The position numbers and the translations under genes were made by a program. From RI-153 sp963752935 (GTDB lineage: Bacteria > Chloroflexota > Anaerolineae > Caldilineales > Caldilineaceae): a stretch of 64,000 nucleotides of DNA. The notes under the pieces are model-generated. The model saw only the letters and a list, made by a program, of their open reading frames with translations. It was not told the origin of the DNA and ran no database searches. The stretch lies in assembly GCA_963752935.1 (NCBI GenBank), contig CAVWAL010000023.1, positions 310,001-374,000 of the forward strand, in the 5' to 3' direction. Positions 35,807-43,423 of the stretch are shown here, in pieces. Position 1 is the first letter of the stretch. Each line of letters opens with the position of its first letter.

Positions 35807-37078
35807 TTAACTCCAGAGCCGGTCGTGAGAACGTTCGTTGTCCCACAAGTCGGTGGGCTGATCGAAGTAGATCGGGTCGCGTGGATCGATGTACTTACGC
35901 AGTGCTTCTTCGTTGATGTCATCGAAGCCCAGGCCCGGTTTCTCGGGGACAGTGATATGGCCATTTTTGATCAGCGGTACATCGAGGCCGATAACCAGTT
36001 CGTTCCACTCGGGGTGGTCGACAGAGTGGTTTTCCAACACGAGGAAGTTCTCCGTCGCCGCCGCGCAGTGGACATTCGCCAGCGCCGAAATCGGCGAACC
36101 CGCCATGTGCATGGCCATAGCGATGCCGTACTCCTGAGCCATGTCACCGATCTTCTTCGTCTCCAAAATGCCACCGGAAGAGGCAAGATCGGGGTGGATG
36201 ATGTTGACGGCGTTCTTCTCTAGCAGCGGCACGAAGCCTTCCTTGAGGTAGATATCCTCACCGGTGCAGGTGGGCGTATCCACGGCGCGGGTCAGTTCGG
36301 CCCACTGATCGGCAAACTGCCAGGGGATCATGTCCTCGTACCAGGCCAGGGTGTACTTGTCCAACGCTTTGCCCAATCGGATGCAAGATTTGACGCCAAT
36401 ATGGCCGAAATGATCTACGGCCAGGGGCACTTCGTAGCCGATGATGCTGCGCACGTCCTCGACGTATTGGCAGAGGTGATCAATGCCAATATCGGTGATC
36501 TGGATGCCGGTGAACTGGTGCATGACTGTACGGCTTTCGAGCATGCCAGGCGGGGCGATCAACGCACCGGGCACATCCCACAGCAGTTGAATGCCCACGT
36601 CCATCTTGAGGAACTTGAAGCCCTGCTCCATGCGGCCTTTGAGCCGCTCGCCCATCTCTTTGCCGTCACGAACCGAAGGGGTATCGCTGTAACAAAGAAC
36701 CTCGTCTCGGAACTTGCCGCCGGCCAGCATATAGGCAGGCACTCCGTAGGCCTTGCCCGCCAGATCCATCAGCGCCATTTCCACACCACAGACCCCACCC
36801 GCCTGCCGTGCATGATGGCCAAACTGTTTGATCTTGCGGAAGATCTTGTCGATGTTGCATGGATTTTCGCCGATTAAGCGGCTTTTGAGCAACAGCGCGT
36901 AGGTTTTGCTGGCGCCGTCTCGCACCTCTCCGTAGCCTGAAATGCCCTGGTTGGTGTCGATGCGTAGCAAGGTCACACGCATGGGGATACCGGCCAGATT
37001 GGCGATGCGTACATCGGTAATACGCAAATCAGACGGTTTGGAATTGGTGTTGATCTTATTCAATGTCTGTTCAGTCAT
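35807..37078 (-). CDS. Mandelate racemase / muconate lactonizing family enzyme 1
   Basis: A 423-residue enolase-superfamily enzyme, probably an acid-sugar dehydratase. Visible active-site elements: KxD in FLKMDVG, metal ligands in LAVDHFGH, WYEDMIP and CTGEDIY, and a His base in AMAMHMAGSP. ATG at 37078 begins MTEQTLNK; the ORF extends further upstream into a hairpin and operator region and has no homologous character there. It is transcribed divergently from the metallo-hydrolase/TetR pair, sharing a 338-bp regulatory region. Confidence 0.9.
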   Translation of the reverse strand: MTEQTLNKINTNSKPSDLRITDVRIANLAGIPMRVTLLRIDTNQGISGYGEVRDGASKTYALLLKSRLIGENPCNIDKIFRKIKQFGHHARQAGGVCGVEMALMDLAGKAYGVPAYMLAGGKFRDEVLCYSDTPSVRDGKEMGERLKGRMEQGFKFLKMDVGIQLLWDVPGALIAPPGMLESRTVMHQFTGIQITDIGIDHLCQYVEDVRSIIGYEVPLAVDHFGHIGVKSCIRLGKALDKYTLAWYEDMIPWQFADQWAELTRAVDTPTCTGEDIYLKEGFVPLLEKNAVNIIHPDLASSGGILETKKIGDMAQEYGIAMAMHMAGSPISALANVHCAAATENFLVLENHSVDHPEWNELVIGLDVPLIKNGHITVPEKPGLGFDDINEEALRKYIDPRDPIYFDQPTDLWDNERSHDRLWS

Positions 37079-37154
37079 TACGTTGTGTCTCTCTAGCTGA
37101 GGCTTTCTGATGAAAGTATTTGGGTAGAGGTGAGAAACGACCGAAGCGGTCACA

Positions 37155-37390
37155 AATAGTTTATCGCAGGTAGATAATTTATACAACGGCTGCCCTATAC
37201 ACGCTTTAGTACTCTGTAAACTAAGTATCTGGAGGGTTGTTTTGTGCGTCTGGGCTAACGCCCAGACGCACAAAACCCCTAACAACTTTCTTTACAGAGT
37301 ATTTAGACGCGCCGTCCATATGAGCAGAAATAAATTGGGGGTTGACAAACTACGAATATTAGTTTATAAACTATTTATATTAGTTTACAC
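37155..37390. promoter_or_regulatory. Divergent regulatory region with repeated TAGTTTA operators
   Basis: Four related AT-rich sites occur: AATAGTTTAT at 37155, TTAGTTTACA on the minus strand at 37224-37215, the palindrome AGTTTATAAACT at 37361-37372, and TAGTTTACAC at 37381-37390. The plus-strand promoter TTGACA (37342-37347), 17 bases, TATAAA (37365-37370) overlaps the palindrome, an ideal place for repression by the TetR-type protein encoded at 38149. Sites on the other side face the enolase-superfamily gene. Confidence 0.7.
37240..37275. terminator. 16-bp perfect hairpin inside the divergent regulatory region
   Basis: Perfect arms 37240-37255 and 37260-37275 around a TAAC loop, followed by CCCC rather than Ts. 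It lies between two divergent promoters, so it may insulate transcripts or be a small mobile palindrome rather than a true terminator. Confidence 0.5.
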
Positions 37391-37416
37391 TTTGCCCAGA
37401 TCAGGAGAGAGAGACC

Positions 37417-38152
37417 ATGTTAAACACTACACCTACTTCCGACGTACACGTGCAGACGCAACGGCAAGCTGTTTTTAAGGGCCATCAGATCACCCGCTTG
37501 TGGGTGATGAACACTTACCTGGTTGAAGAAGATGACGGCCTGACCCTCATCGATACCGGCATGTCGGGCAGCGCAGAACAGATCCTGCAGGCGGCGCAGG
37601 CGTTGGGGCAACCGATTCGACGCATCTTGTTGACCCACGCCCATACCGATCATGTGGGGTCGCTGGACGCCTTGATGCAGCGGCTGCCAGAGGTAGACTT
37701 CCTGTGCAGCGCCCAAACCGCCCGGTTTCTGCGTGGCGATCTGGGTCTGGAAGCAGGGCAAGCAGAGACTCCACTCAAAGGTGGTTTCGTCCGCTGCCAG
37801 TCGGCGCCAACCCGCACGGTTAAGCCCGGCGACAGCATCGGTTCGCTCCAGGTCGTAGCGGCTGCGGGGCACTCACCCGATCAAATAGCTTTCCTTGACC
37901 CGCGCGACGGCACCCTCTACGCCGGGGATGCCTTTCCAGACACAAGGCGGGTTGGCCGTCTCTGGTGATCTACGCTGGCGCTTTCCGTTGCCGGCCTGGG
38001 CAACCTGGGATAAACCCACTGCCCTGGCCACAGCCAAAAGATTGGTCGATCTGAGGCCGTCCCGTCTGGCCGTCGGTCACGGCCCAATGCTCGAAAATCC
38101 CATCCCGGCGCTGCAAGAAGCAATTGCCCGGGCAGAAAGGAAATTCCAATGA
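37417..38152 (+). pseudogene. Metallo-beta-lactamase-fold hydrolase, one frameshift
   Basis: ATG at 37417 with AGGAG upstream. The first part contains LIDTGMSG, the zinc motif HAHTDHVGS (HxHxDH), AAGHSPDQIAFLD, and GTLYAGD. Then the frame is lost near 37933: as written it ends DAFPDTRRVGRLW, while removing one base gives DAFQTQGGLAVSGDLRW and continues to VDLRPSRLAVGHGPML and a stop at 38150-38152. The repaired protein would be about 244 residues, normal for this family. The stop overlaps the TetR start by 4 bp (ATGA). A mutation or an assembly error are both possible. Confidence 0.85.
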
Positions 38153-38742
38153 TCAAGCGCAGAACCTTAAACAAAGAAGCCGTCGTGCGTCGCGCCGTAG
38201 AGATGATCAACGCCAGCGGCAACCCGGATGCCCTATCGCTGGCTGAGCTGGCGGCGTCGCTAGACATCAAGACACCGTCGCTCTATAACCACATCACGGG
38301 GATCGAAGGGCTGCACCGCGAGCTGCATCTCTACACCTGGCAGCACCTGGGCCAGCAGATGCGAGAGGCCGTTGCCGGCTATACCGGGCGCAAAGCGCTC
38401 TTTGAATTGGCCTATGCCTACCGTGCCTTTGCCCAGACCAACCCAGGTCTCTACCGCCTGGCCCTGGCCTCGGCCATCGACGGCGAAGACGCCGAAATGC
38501 AGGCCGCCGGCGGCGATACCCTGACCACGATCATGCTCTCCTTCAACTCGGTGGGCATGGCCGGCGAGGATGCCATCCACGCCGTACGCGGCTTCCGCAG
38601 TCTGCTCCACGGCTTCGTCTCGCTGGAAAATTCGGGCGGCTTCGCCATGCCCTATGAGATTGAAAAGAGCTTTCACCGCGCCGTGACAGCCTACATCGAC
38701 GGCATCCTCGCTACAGCGACGTCGCTCGCACCGTCAAGATGA
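38149..38742 (+). CDS. TetR-family regulator with WHG-type C-terminal domain
   Basis: A 197-residue repressor. The N-terminal helix-turn-helix covers residues ~8-50 (NKEAVVRRAVEMINASG, LAELAASLDIKTPSLYNHI). The C-terminal ligand-binding domain ends with AVRGFRSLLHGFVSLENSGG and matches the TetR_C_33 (WHG) type. It is translationally coupled to the metallo-hydrolase gene. It probably binds the TAGTTTA sites upstream of that gene and may also control the divergent enolase-superfamily enzyme. Confidence 0.92.
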   Translation: MIKRRTLNKEAVVRRAVEMINASGNPDALSLAELAASLDIKTPSLYNHITGIEGLHRELHLYTWQHLGQQMREAVAGYTGRKALFELAYAYRAFAQTNPGLYRLALASAIDGEDAEMQAAGGDTLTTIMLSFNSVGMAGEDAIHAVRGFRSLLHGFVSLENSGGFAMPYEIEKSFHRAVTAYIDGILATATSLAPSR

Positions 38743-38754
38743 GGATCTAGCCGC

Positions 38755-38794
38755 TGTGAACAGAGAGGGAATCCATTCGCCCTCTCTGTTCACA
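38755..38794. terminator. Bidirectional terminator hairpin
   Basis: A 15-bp perfect stem (38755-38769 with 38780-38794) with a 10-base loop between the converging TetR and enolase-superfamily genes; it overlaps the end of the latter. Confidence 0.75.
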
Positions 38795-39995
38795 GGCGGA
38801 TATCGGGCTTGCTCCAACTATCGCCCATAGACTTGACACCCACGGCCTTGCCCTCGCCTTCGCTGACCTGCACATGCACGTCTTCGCGCTGCCAGAGGTC
38901 GGGGTTGAGCTCGATGCCCAGGCCAGGTCGGTCTGTGGGCAGGCTGGTGTGACCGTCCACGATCTGCACGTCCAGATCCGTGAGTTCGTGAAAGTAGGTG
39001 CGATAGAAAGCGCGCACCGTCTCCAGTTCAAAGAGGTTAGGAATGTTGGCGGCCACATGCAGGTTGGCGGCGTGCGAAATGGGGCCACCGGCGTTGTGTA
39101 GGACGAGCGGCAACCCAAACGCTTCGGCCATGGCCGCCAGCCGCTTCGTCTCCCCAATGCCGCCGGTCCAGGCCACATCGGTCATCACGATCTGGCTGGC
39201 GCCAGAAGCGATCCAATCGCGCATCTGCCATCGGCTCAACAGCGTCTCGCTGCCCACGATGGGGATGCGCGTCTTCTCGCTCAGCCGTTTGATCTCCTGG
39301 TGGTTGGGGGCGCGCAGCACTTCTTCGATGAAGTAGATGTTGTACGGCTCCAGCGCGTAACAGATCTGCTCCATAGCGGCGCGGTTAAAGCGGAAGTGGC
39401 ACTCGATGCCGATGCGGAAGTCGTTGCCCACGGCGTTGCGGATGCTGCGCACCGGCTCCAACCCCCGTTCGATTTCCTCGCTGAAGATAGACTGGCCTAA
39501 GTTGCGTTCGCTGTACTTGTCGAAGGGCCAGATCTTAACGCCGTGGATGCCCTGCTCGCGCAGTTCCAGGGCCAGATCACCGGCATCTTTGTGGAAGCGT
39601 TCGAAGTCGTTGTAGGCGCCGTGACCGATGCAGGTATTGTAGGTGCTGATGCGGTCGCGCACGGCGCCGCCCAACAGCCGAAAGACCGGCGTCCCCAGCG
39701 ACTTGCCCAGGATGTCCCACAGGGCGATTTCCACGGCGGAGAGGGCGCGCAGTTCCGCTCCGGCGAAGCCGTGATAGAGGATCGTGTCGAAGCTGAAATT
39801 CCATAGCCGCTCGATGTCGCGCGGATCGTTCCCCAGCAGGATCGGCGCCAGCGTGCCGTGCAGCGCGCCCAGCGAGCCGGGGACCTTGTCATACGTTTCG
39901 CCCAGGCCGATGATGCCCTCATCCGTATGCACGCGCACCAACAGCAGCCGGGGCAACCGGTCAAAAGTAAGTGATTCGATTTTTGTAATTTTCAT
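38790..39995 (-). CDS. Mandelate racemase / muconate lactonizing family enzyme 2
   Basis: A 401-residue enolase-superfamily protein. Active-site elements: KxW in GVKIWPF instead of KxK, metal ligands in GIECHFRFN, YFIEEVLR and VGSETLL, and a His in PLVLHNAGGP. ATG at 39995 begins MKITKIESLTF, the usual family start; the longer ORF is not supported. The variation in the first base pair means that the reaction (dehydration or racemisation of a sugar acid) cannot be assigned. It lies between gudD upstream and the TetR gene. Confidence 0.9.
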   Translation of the reverse strand: MKITKIESLTFDRLPRLLLVRVHTDEGIIGLGETYDKVPGSLGALHGTLAPILLGNDPRDIERLWNFSFDTILYHGFAGAELRALSAVEIALWDILGKSLGTPVFRLLGGAVRDRISTYNTCIGHGAYNDFERFHKDAGDLALELREQGIHGVKIWPFDKYSERNLGQSIFSEEIERGLEPVRSIRNAVGNDFRIGIECHFRFNRAAMEQICYALEPYNIYFIEEVLRAPNHQEIKRLSEKTRIPIVGSETLLSRWQMRDWIASGASQIVMTDVAWTGGIGETKRLAAMAEAFGLPLVLHNAGGPISHAANLHVAANIPNLFELETVRAFYRTYFHELTDLDVQIVDGHTSLPTDRPGLGIELNPDLWQREDVHVQVSEGEGKAVGVKSMGDSWSKPDIRL

Positions 39996-40035
39996 GGTTT
40001 TGTCCGTAAATCGCGAGTGTTGCTGATGATCAAAA

Positions 40036-40071
40036 CCAACTATCGCCCTGTTTCCGCAGGGCGATAGTTGG
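40036..40071 (-). terminator. Terminator after gudD
   Basis: A 15-bp perfect stem (40036-40050 with 40057-40071), loop of 6, followed on the minus strand by TTTTG. It lies 21 bp past the gudD stop, so gudD and the next enzyme gene may be separate transcripts or attenuated. Confidence 0.8.
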
Positions 40072-40091
40072 TGTAAAAACAAGTACCATCT

Positions 40092-41375
40092 CTACCAGCG
40101 CGTGGACATAAACTTCCAGCCCGGTTCTACCTTTTGCATTTCGATTTCGTCGTTGCGATAGGTGAGGCCGCAGGCGTTGTACTGTTCGTGCAACCTCGCC
40201 AGCGCCCCTCGATCCAGTTCGATGCCGAGACCGGGTTCATTGGAGACTTCCACGGCGCCGTCCTCAAAGTGGAAGCGACCCTGGGTGATCACTTCTTCGC
40301 TCTGCCAGGGGTAGTGGGTATCGCAGGCGTAGGTGAGGTTGGGCACTGCCGCCGCCAGGTGAACCATGGCCGCCAGCGAAATGCCGACATGGCTGTTGGA
40401 GTGCATAGACATGCCGCGCTCGAAGACGCGGCAGATGCGGGCCAGATCCATGGAGGCCCGCAGCCCACCCCAGAAGTGGTGATCGCTTAGGATGATGTCC
40501 TCGGAGTGGAGGCGCACGCTGCCGGGCAGATCCTCAAACGATGTTGTACACATGTTGGTAGCCAGCGGAATATTCACCGCCTCACGCAGCGCGGACATGG
40601 CTTCCTGCCCGCGCACCGGGTCTTCGTAGTATTCGAGCACGCCTTCCAGCTTCTTGCCCCACTCGATGGCGGTCTCCAACTTCCAAATGGCGTTGGGATC
40701 GAGGCGCAGCGGCGTTCCAGGACCAAACGCATCGGCGAGCGCCAACATGGAATTGGTCTCGATCTCCGGTTCGAGGACGCCGCCTTTGAGTTTGATCGAC
40801 TTGAACCCGAACTCTTTGCACATGGCCTGCGCCTGCGCCACAACACCTTCGGGATCGAGTGCAGCGGCCTGACGTGCGGCAGCCCAGCCTGTGGCGTTGG
40901 GATCGGTACCGAACCCAAGCTCGCCACCTGCGCCTTCGTACTTGTAAAAAAGGTAGGCCGAGAAGTCCACACGGTCGCGCACCTTGCCGCCCAGCAAGTC
41001 TACCACGGGGCGACCAATCGCCTTGCCCACCAGATCGAGACAGGCCACGTCAAGCGCGCTGATCACATGGACGAGTTTGCGCTGATCCCAGGGTGCAGTG
41101 CCGCGAGCCTCATCGGCGCTGCCGAAGCGTTCGGTCAGGCGTAGTTGCATGCTGTTAAAGTTGAAGGGATCGCTGCCGATCACCACCTCGCGCGCCGCCT
41201 CCAGCGCGGCGAGCGTGTCATGGCGACCGGGAACTTCGCTCAGCCCGTAGATGTTGTCATCGCTGACCAGTTCCACCACGATGCGGAGGGCGTAGGGAGC
41301 GTGGAGACCGGCGGCGTTGAGCAGCGGCGGATCGATGATGGCGATTGGGGTAATGTGCATATCGGTAATGCGCAT
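40092..41375 (-). CDS. gudD: Glucarate dehydratase
   Basis: A 427-residue enolase-superfamily enzyme that dehydrates D-glucarate or L-idarate to 5-keto-4-deoxyglucarate. Subgroup hallmarks are GLSEVPGRHDTL near the N-terminus, LFYKYEG, the KxK pair in SIKLKGGV, metal ligands in RLDPNAIW, YYEDPVRG and LATNMC, and the catalytic His in MHSNSHVGIS. All expected catalytic residues are present. It is downstream of the RraA-like aldolase gene, which could act on the product. Confidence 0.93.
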   Translation of the reverse strand: MRITDMHITPIAIIDPPLLNAAGLHAPYALRIVVELVSDDNIYGLSEVPGRHDTLAALEAAREVVIGSDPFNFNSMQLRLTERFGSADEARGTAPWDQRKLVHVISALDVACLDLVGKAIGRPVVDLLGGKVRDRVDFSAYLFYKYEGAGGELGFGTDPNATGWAAARQAAALDPEGVVAQAQAMCKEFGFKSIKLKGGVLEPEIETNSMLALADAFGPGTPLRLDPNAIWKLETAIEWGKKLEGVLEYYEDPVRGQEAMSALREAVNIPLATNMCTTSFEDLPGSVRLHSEDIILSDHHFWGGLRASMDLARICRVFERGMSMHSNSHVGISLAAMVHLAAAVPNLTYACDTHYPWQSEEVITQGRFHFEDGAVEVSNEPGLGIELDRGALARLHEQYNACGLTYRNDEIEMQKVEPGWKFMSTRW

Positions 41376-41486
41376 GGATCAGACCTTTCCGGTAAGTTGG
41401 TGAGAGCTGGGGCGGTTGTTTGTTACAAGATCCCCCATATGCCGCGAACGCCAAAGTTCGGCGCATCGCTAGCTGGGGAAGATCAA

Positions 41487-41515
41487 GGAGGGATCAATTC
41501 AGGCTTGATCCCTCC
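41487..41515 (-). terminator. Hairpin between rraA-like gene and gudD
   Basis: An 11-bp perfect stem (41487-41497 with 41505-41515) with a 7-base loop, 67 bp past the aldolase stop. No marked T-run; probably an attenuator or 3'-end protector. Confidence 0.6.
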
Positions 41516-41581
41516 CCAATGGTCCTGTGTTAAAACTGAGGGGTAACTCAAAACAGACTGATGCAGATCGATGCGATCAGA

Positions 41582-42397
41582 TCAGACAACCCCACCGGCG
41601 GCCAACCATTCCTTGAAGTCGGCTTCGATCTCTTCGCTCCAGGTGCGATCGATTTCACCGGGCGTATACTTGCCCTGTTCCAGGCGCATTTTGCCGAAGG
41701 TGTCGCGCACGCGGATGTCTTCAGAACGCTCCACGACTTCTTGAATGAGGTGGGGCGGAATGAAAATGACACCGGTGGGTGTGCCGAGGACTGCATCACC
41801 CGGGAGAACGGTGACATCGCCGATACGGGTGGGGCGGTTGACCCCGGTCAGCGTCACATCCTTAATCGCGGAGGGGTCCATACCGCGATGGTAGAAAGTA
41901 ACGTCGGTCAGTTGGCTGATGCCCTGAAAATCGCGGATACCGCCGTCGATCACGGCGCCGGCGCGGGTGCGCTTGCGCACGGACGTGGAGAGGTTGTCGC
42001 CGACGAATGTACCGTCCTTCACTTTGCCGAAGAGGTCGACAACCAGCACATCGCCCATCTGCAACTCATCGATCACCCACGAATTTTGGCCGCCGATGCG
42101 TCCCTCTTCGGCGCCCTGGGCCTGGACAACGTCCTGCAAATCGGGGCGTTGTGGCATCATCATGCAGGGGAGCGCCCGCCCCACCAGGATCTGGTCGGGG
42201 TGTGTACGCAGCCAATTCCCTTCGAACTGATAGTTGTAGCCATGTTTGCGCATGGTGCCCCAGGCTTCCTCGGTGGTCACCAGTTTGAGCCGCTCGATCA
42301 GATCGTCGGGGATGTGCGGACGTCCATCAGGATAGCGGTCGAACGGATTATTCGGCGTGAGCGCGATCACGTCCTCGGGGCGTGGAAAGATCTTCAT
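41582..42397 (-). CDS. RraA-like aldolase / demethylmenaquinone methyltransferase-fold protein
   Basis: A 271-residue RraA-family protein. The signature GAVIDGGIRDFQGI carries the conserved Arg-Asp that binds the metal and pyruvyl moiety, and LPGDAVLGTPTGVIFIPP follows. It is ~100 residues longer at the N-terminus than RraA itself, as in the sugar-acid-associated subgroup. RraA-like proteins include class II pyruvate aldolases. Next to glucarate dehydratase it may cleave 5-keto-4-deoxyglucarate to pyruvate and tartronate semialdehyde; this is inference. I chose ATG 42397; the ORF extends 25 codons more. Confidence 0.85.
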   Translation of the reverse strand: MKIFPRPEDVIALTPNNPFDRYPDGRPHIPDDLIERLKLVTTEEAWGTMRKHGYNYQFEGNWLRTHPDQILVGRALPCMMMPQRPDLQDVVQAQGAEEGRIGGQNSWVIDELQMGDVLVVDLFGKVKDGTFVGDNLSTSVRKRTRAGAVIDGGIRDFQGISQLTDVTFYHRGMDPSAIKDVTLTGVNRPTRIGDVTVLPGDAVLGTPTGVIFIPPHLIQEVVERSEDIRVRDTFGKMRLEQGKYTPGEIDRTWSEEIEADFKEWLAAGGVV

Positions 42398-42501
42398 CAG
42401 ATTGATATCTGCCTTTCTGGTGTGGGATAGTGGAAGATATGTAAGTCTACCCGATGGCGACGGCAAGGGCAACCTGATCGCCTAATTGTGTGGGCTTCGC
42501 T

Positions 42502-42530
42502 CTGACAATGAGGGCCCACTCTGCTATACT
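42502..42530 (+). promoter_or_regulatory. Promoter upstream of the small membrane-protein gene
   Basis: CTGACA (42502-42507), 17 bases, TATACT (42525-42530). The transcript would pass through repeat family C copy 1 before reaching the ATG at 42682. Confidence 0.65.
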
Positions 42531-42535
42531 CTTCG

Positions 42536-42630
42536 CCAGTACATTGTGTCGTCAATACCACGGCGGAAAGTTGGCGTCTGTAGCATTGGTAGAGAGCGTC
42601 GGCACATTTCCGCCGGGATTTACCAGCGTA
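42536..42630 (-). repeat. Dispersed repeat family C, copy 1
   Basis: About 95 bp. Its reverse complement aligns along its length with 54644-54734. The ends form an inverted repeat of ~18 bp (TAAATCCCGGCGGAAA-like at one side, TTTCCGCCGTGGTATTTA-like at the other). No coding frame. Confidence 0.82.
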
Positions 42631-42681
42631 TGCTTGAATCAGCACCGGATTTGAACGCCATCATCACCGTCGAGGCCACAC

Positions 42682-43116
42682 ATGGCTTACACTTTCACCG
42701 ATCATTACCGCCCTGTTCGTATGATGCTGCGCGTCGATGGTCTTGTGATTGGGGTCGGCCTGGGTACCCTTCTGCTGATCTATCCGGTGGATCTACTCAT
42801 GGATCTGGGTTTCGCGGCGGGCAGCCCCAGTTGGCCGGCCCGTCTGGGTGGTTCAAGCCTGATCGGTCTGGGGATCGGGTTGCTCATCGCCGCCAGTGAA
42901 CCAGAATTGCGCATCGCGTCCCTGATGGCGGCCATGATCAGCAATGCGCTCATCGCCGTCTCGTTGCTGATGGCGTACTTCCAGGGGGAACTGGCCGATC
43001 TCAGCGCATGGGGCTTTCTGTTGCTGATGCTCCTCTTTGTGATCTGTCTGATCATGGCCGTGCTGCCCATCCCCTACGTGCGTGGGATTGAACGGGTAGG
43101 AACGAGATCGAATTGA
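42682..43116 (+). CDS. Small integral membrane protein, unknown function
   Basis: A 144-residue protein with four predicted membrane segments (about residues 17-40, 54-70, 76-96 and 106-130), including LVIGVGLGTLLLIYPVDLLM and GFLLLMLLFVICLIMAVLPI. It has short loops and no catalytic motif that I know. I do not recognise the family. A good promoter lies upstream and the gene seems monocistronic. Confidence 0.7.
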   Translation: MAYTFTDHYRPVRMMLRVDGLVIGVGLGTLLLIYPVDLLMDLGFAAGSPSWPARLGGSSLIGLGIGLLIAASEPELRIASLMAAMISNALIAVSLLMAYFQGELADLSAWGFLLLMLLFVICLIMAVLPIPYVRGIERVGTRSN

Positions 43117-43177
43117 GGGTGCGCGATCGGTTTCAGCGCTCCTGGTTTCCATCCGAAATGTGCAGAGTACGTCACGC

Positions 43178-43234
43178 CTACAATGGAACACTGGTTACGA
43201 CAACATCTGAACCAATATTGTACATTACGGTCAT
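43178..43234 (-). CDS. Possible 18-residue small ORF with a strong ribosome-binding site
   Basis: ATG at 43234 is preceded by AAAGGAGGAGGAAGA. The product MTVMYNIGSDVVVTSVPL is too short to classify. It follows directly after a strong hairpin on the same strand. It may be a leader peptide or the cut-off start of a lost gene. Low confidence. Confidence 0.25.
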   Translation of the reverse strand: MTVMYNIGSDVVVTSVPL

Positions 43235-43256
43235 TCTTCCTCCTCCTTTGTGTGTA

Positions 43257-43290
43257 GAGAACGGCGAGTCGCAAGCGACTCGCCGTTCTC
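43257..43290. terminator. Strong hairpin with T-run
   Basis: A 16-bp perfect stem (43257-43272 with 43275-43290) with a 2-base loop and TTT after it on the plus strand. It probably ends the transcript of the small membrane-protein gene, 140 bp upstream. Confidence 0.75.
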
Positions 43291-43423
43291 TTTGCACACA
43301 TCTTTCGCTCAGTTGTTGTCTACGCCCATTTCGGTGTGCTAAAGTAGTGTCACCCTGAAATCGAAGTTTTGCGACCGGTGACACCGTGGCACCGGACTAC
43401 CCATGTAATGAGGATTAGCGCCG

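Larger units (their letters stand above)
43117..43423. other. Intergenic region with hairpin, tiny ORF and a repeat fragment
   Basis: 307 bp that hold the hairpin 43257-43290, a short minus-strand frame (43178-43234) behind a strong ribosome-binding site, and at about 43339-43387 a fragment resembling one end of repeat family D (CTAAAGTAGTGTCAC, GTTTTGCGACCGG). Confidence 0.6.

Noticed and set aside
37079..37285. Upstream extension of the first enolase-superfamily ORF
   Set aside because: It crosses the operator/hairpin region and lacks family similarity; MTEQTLNK at 37078 fits better.
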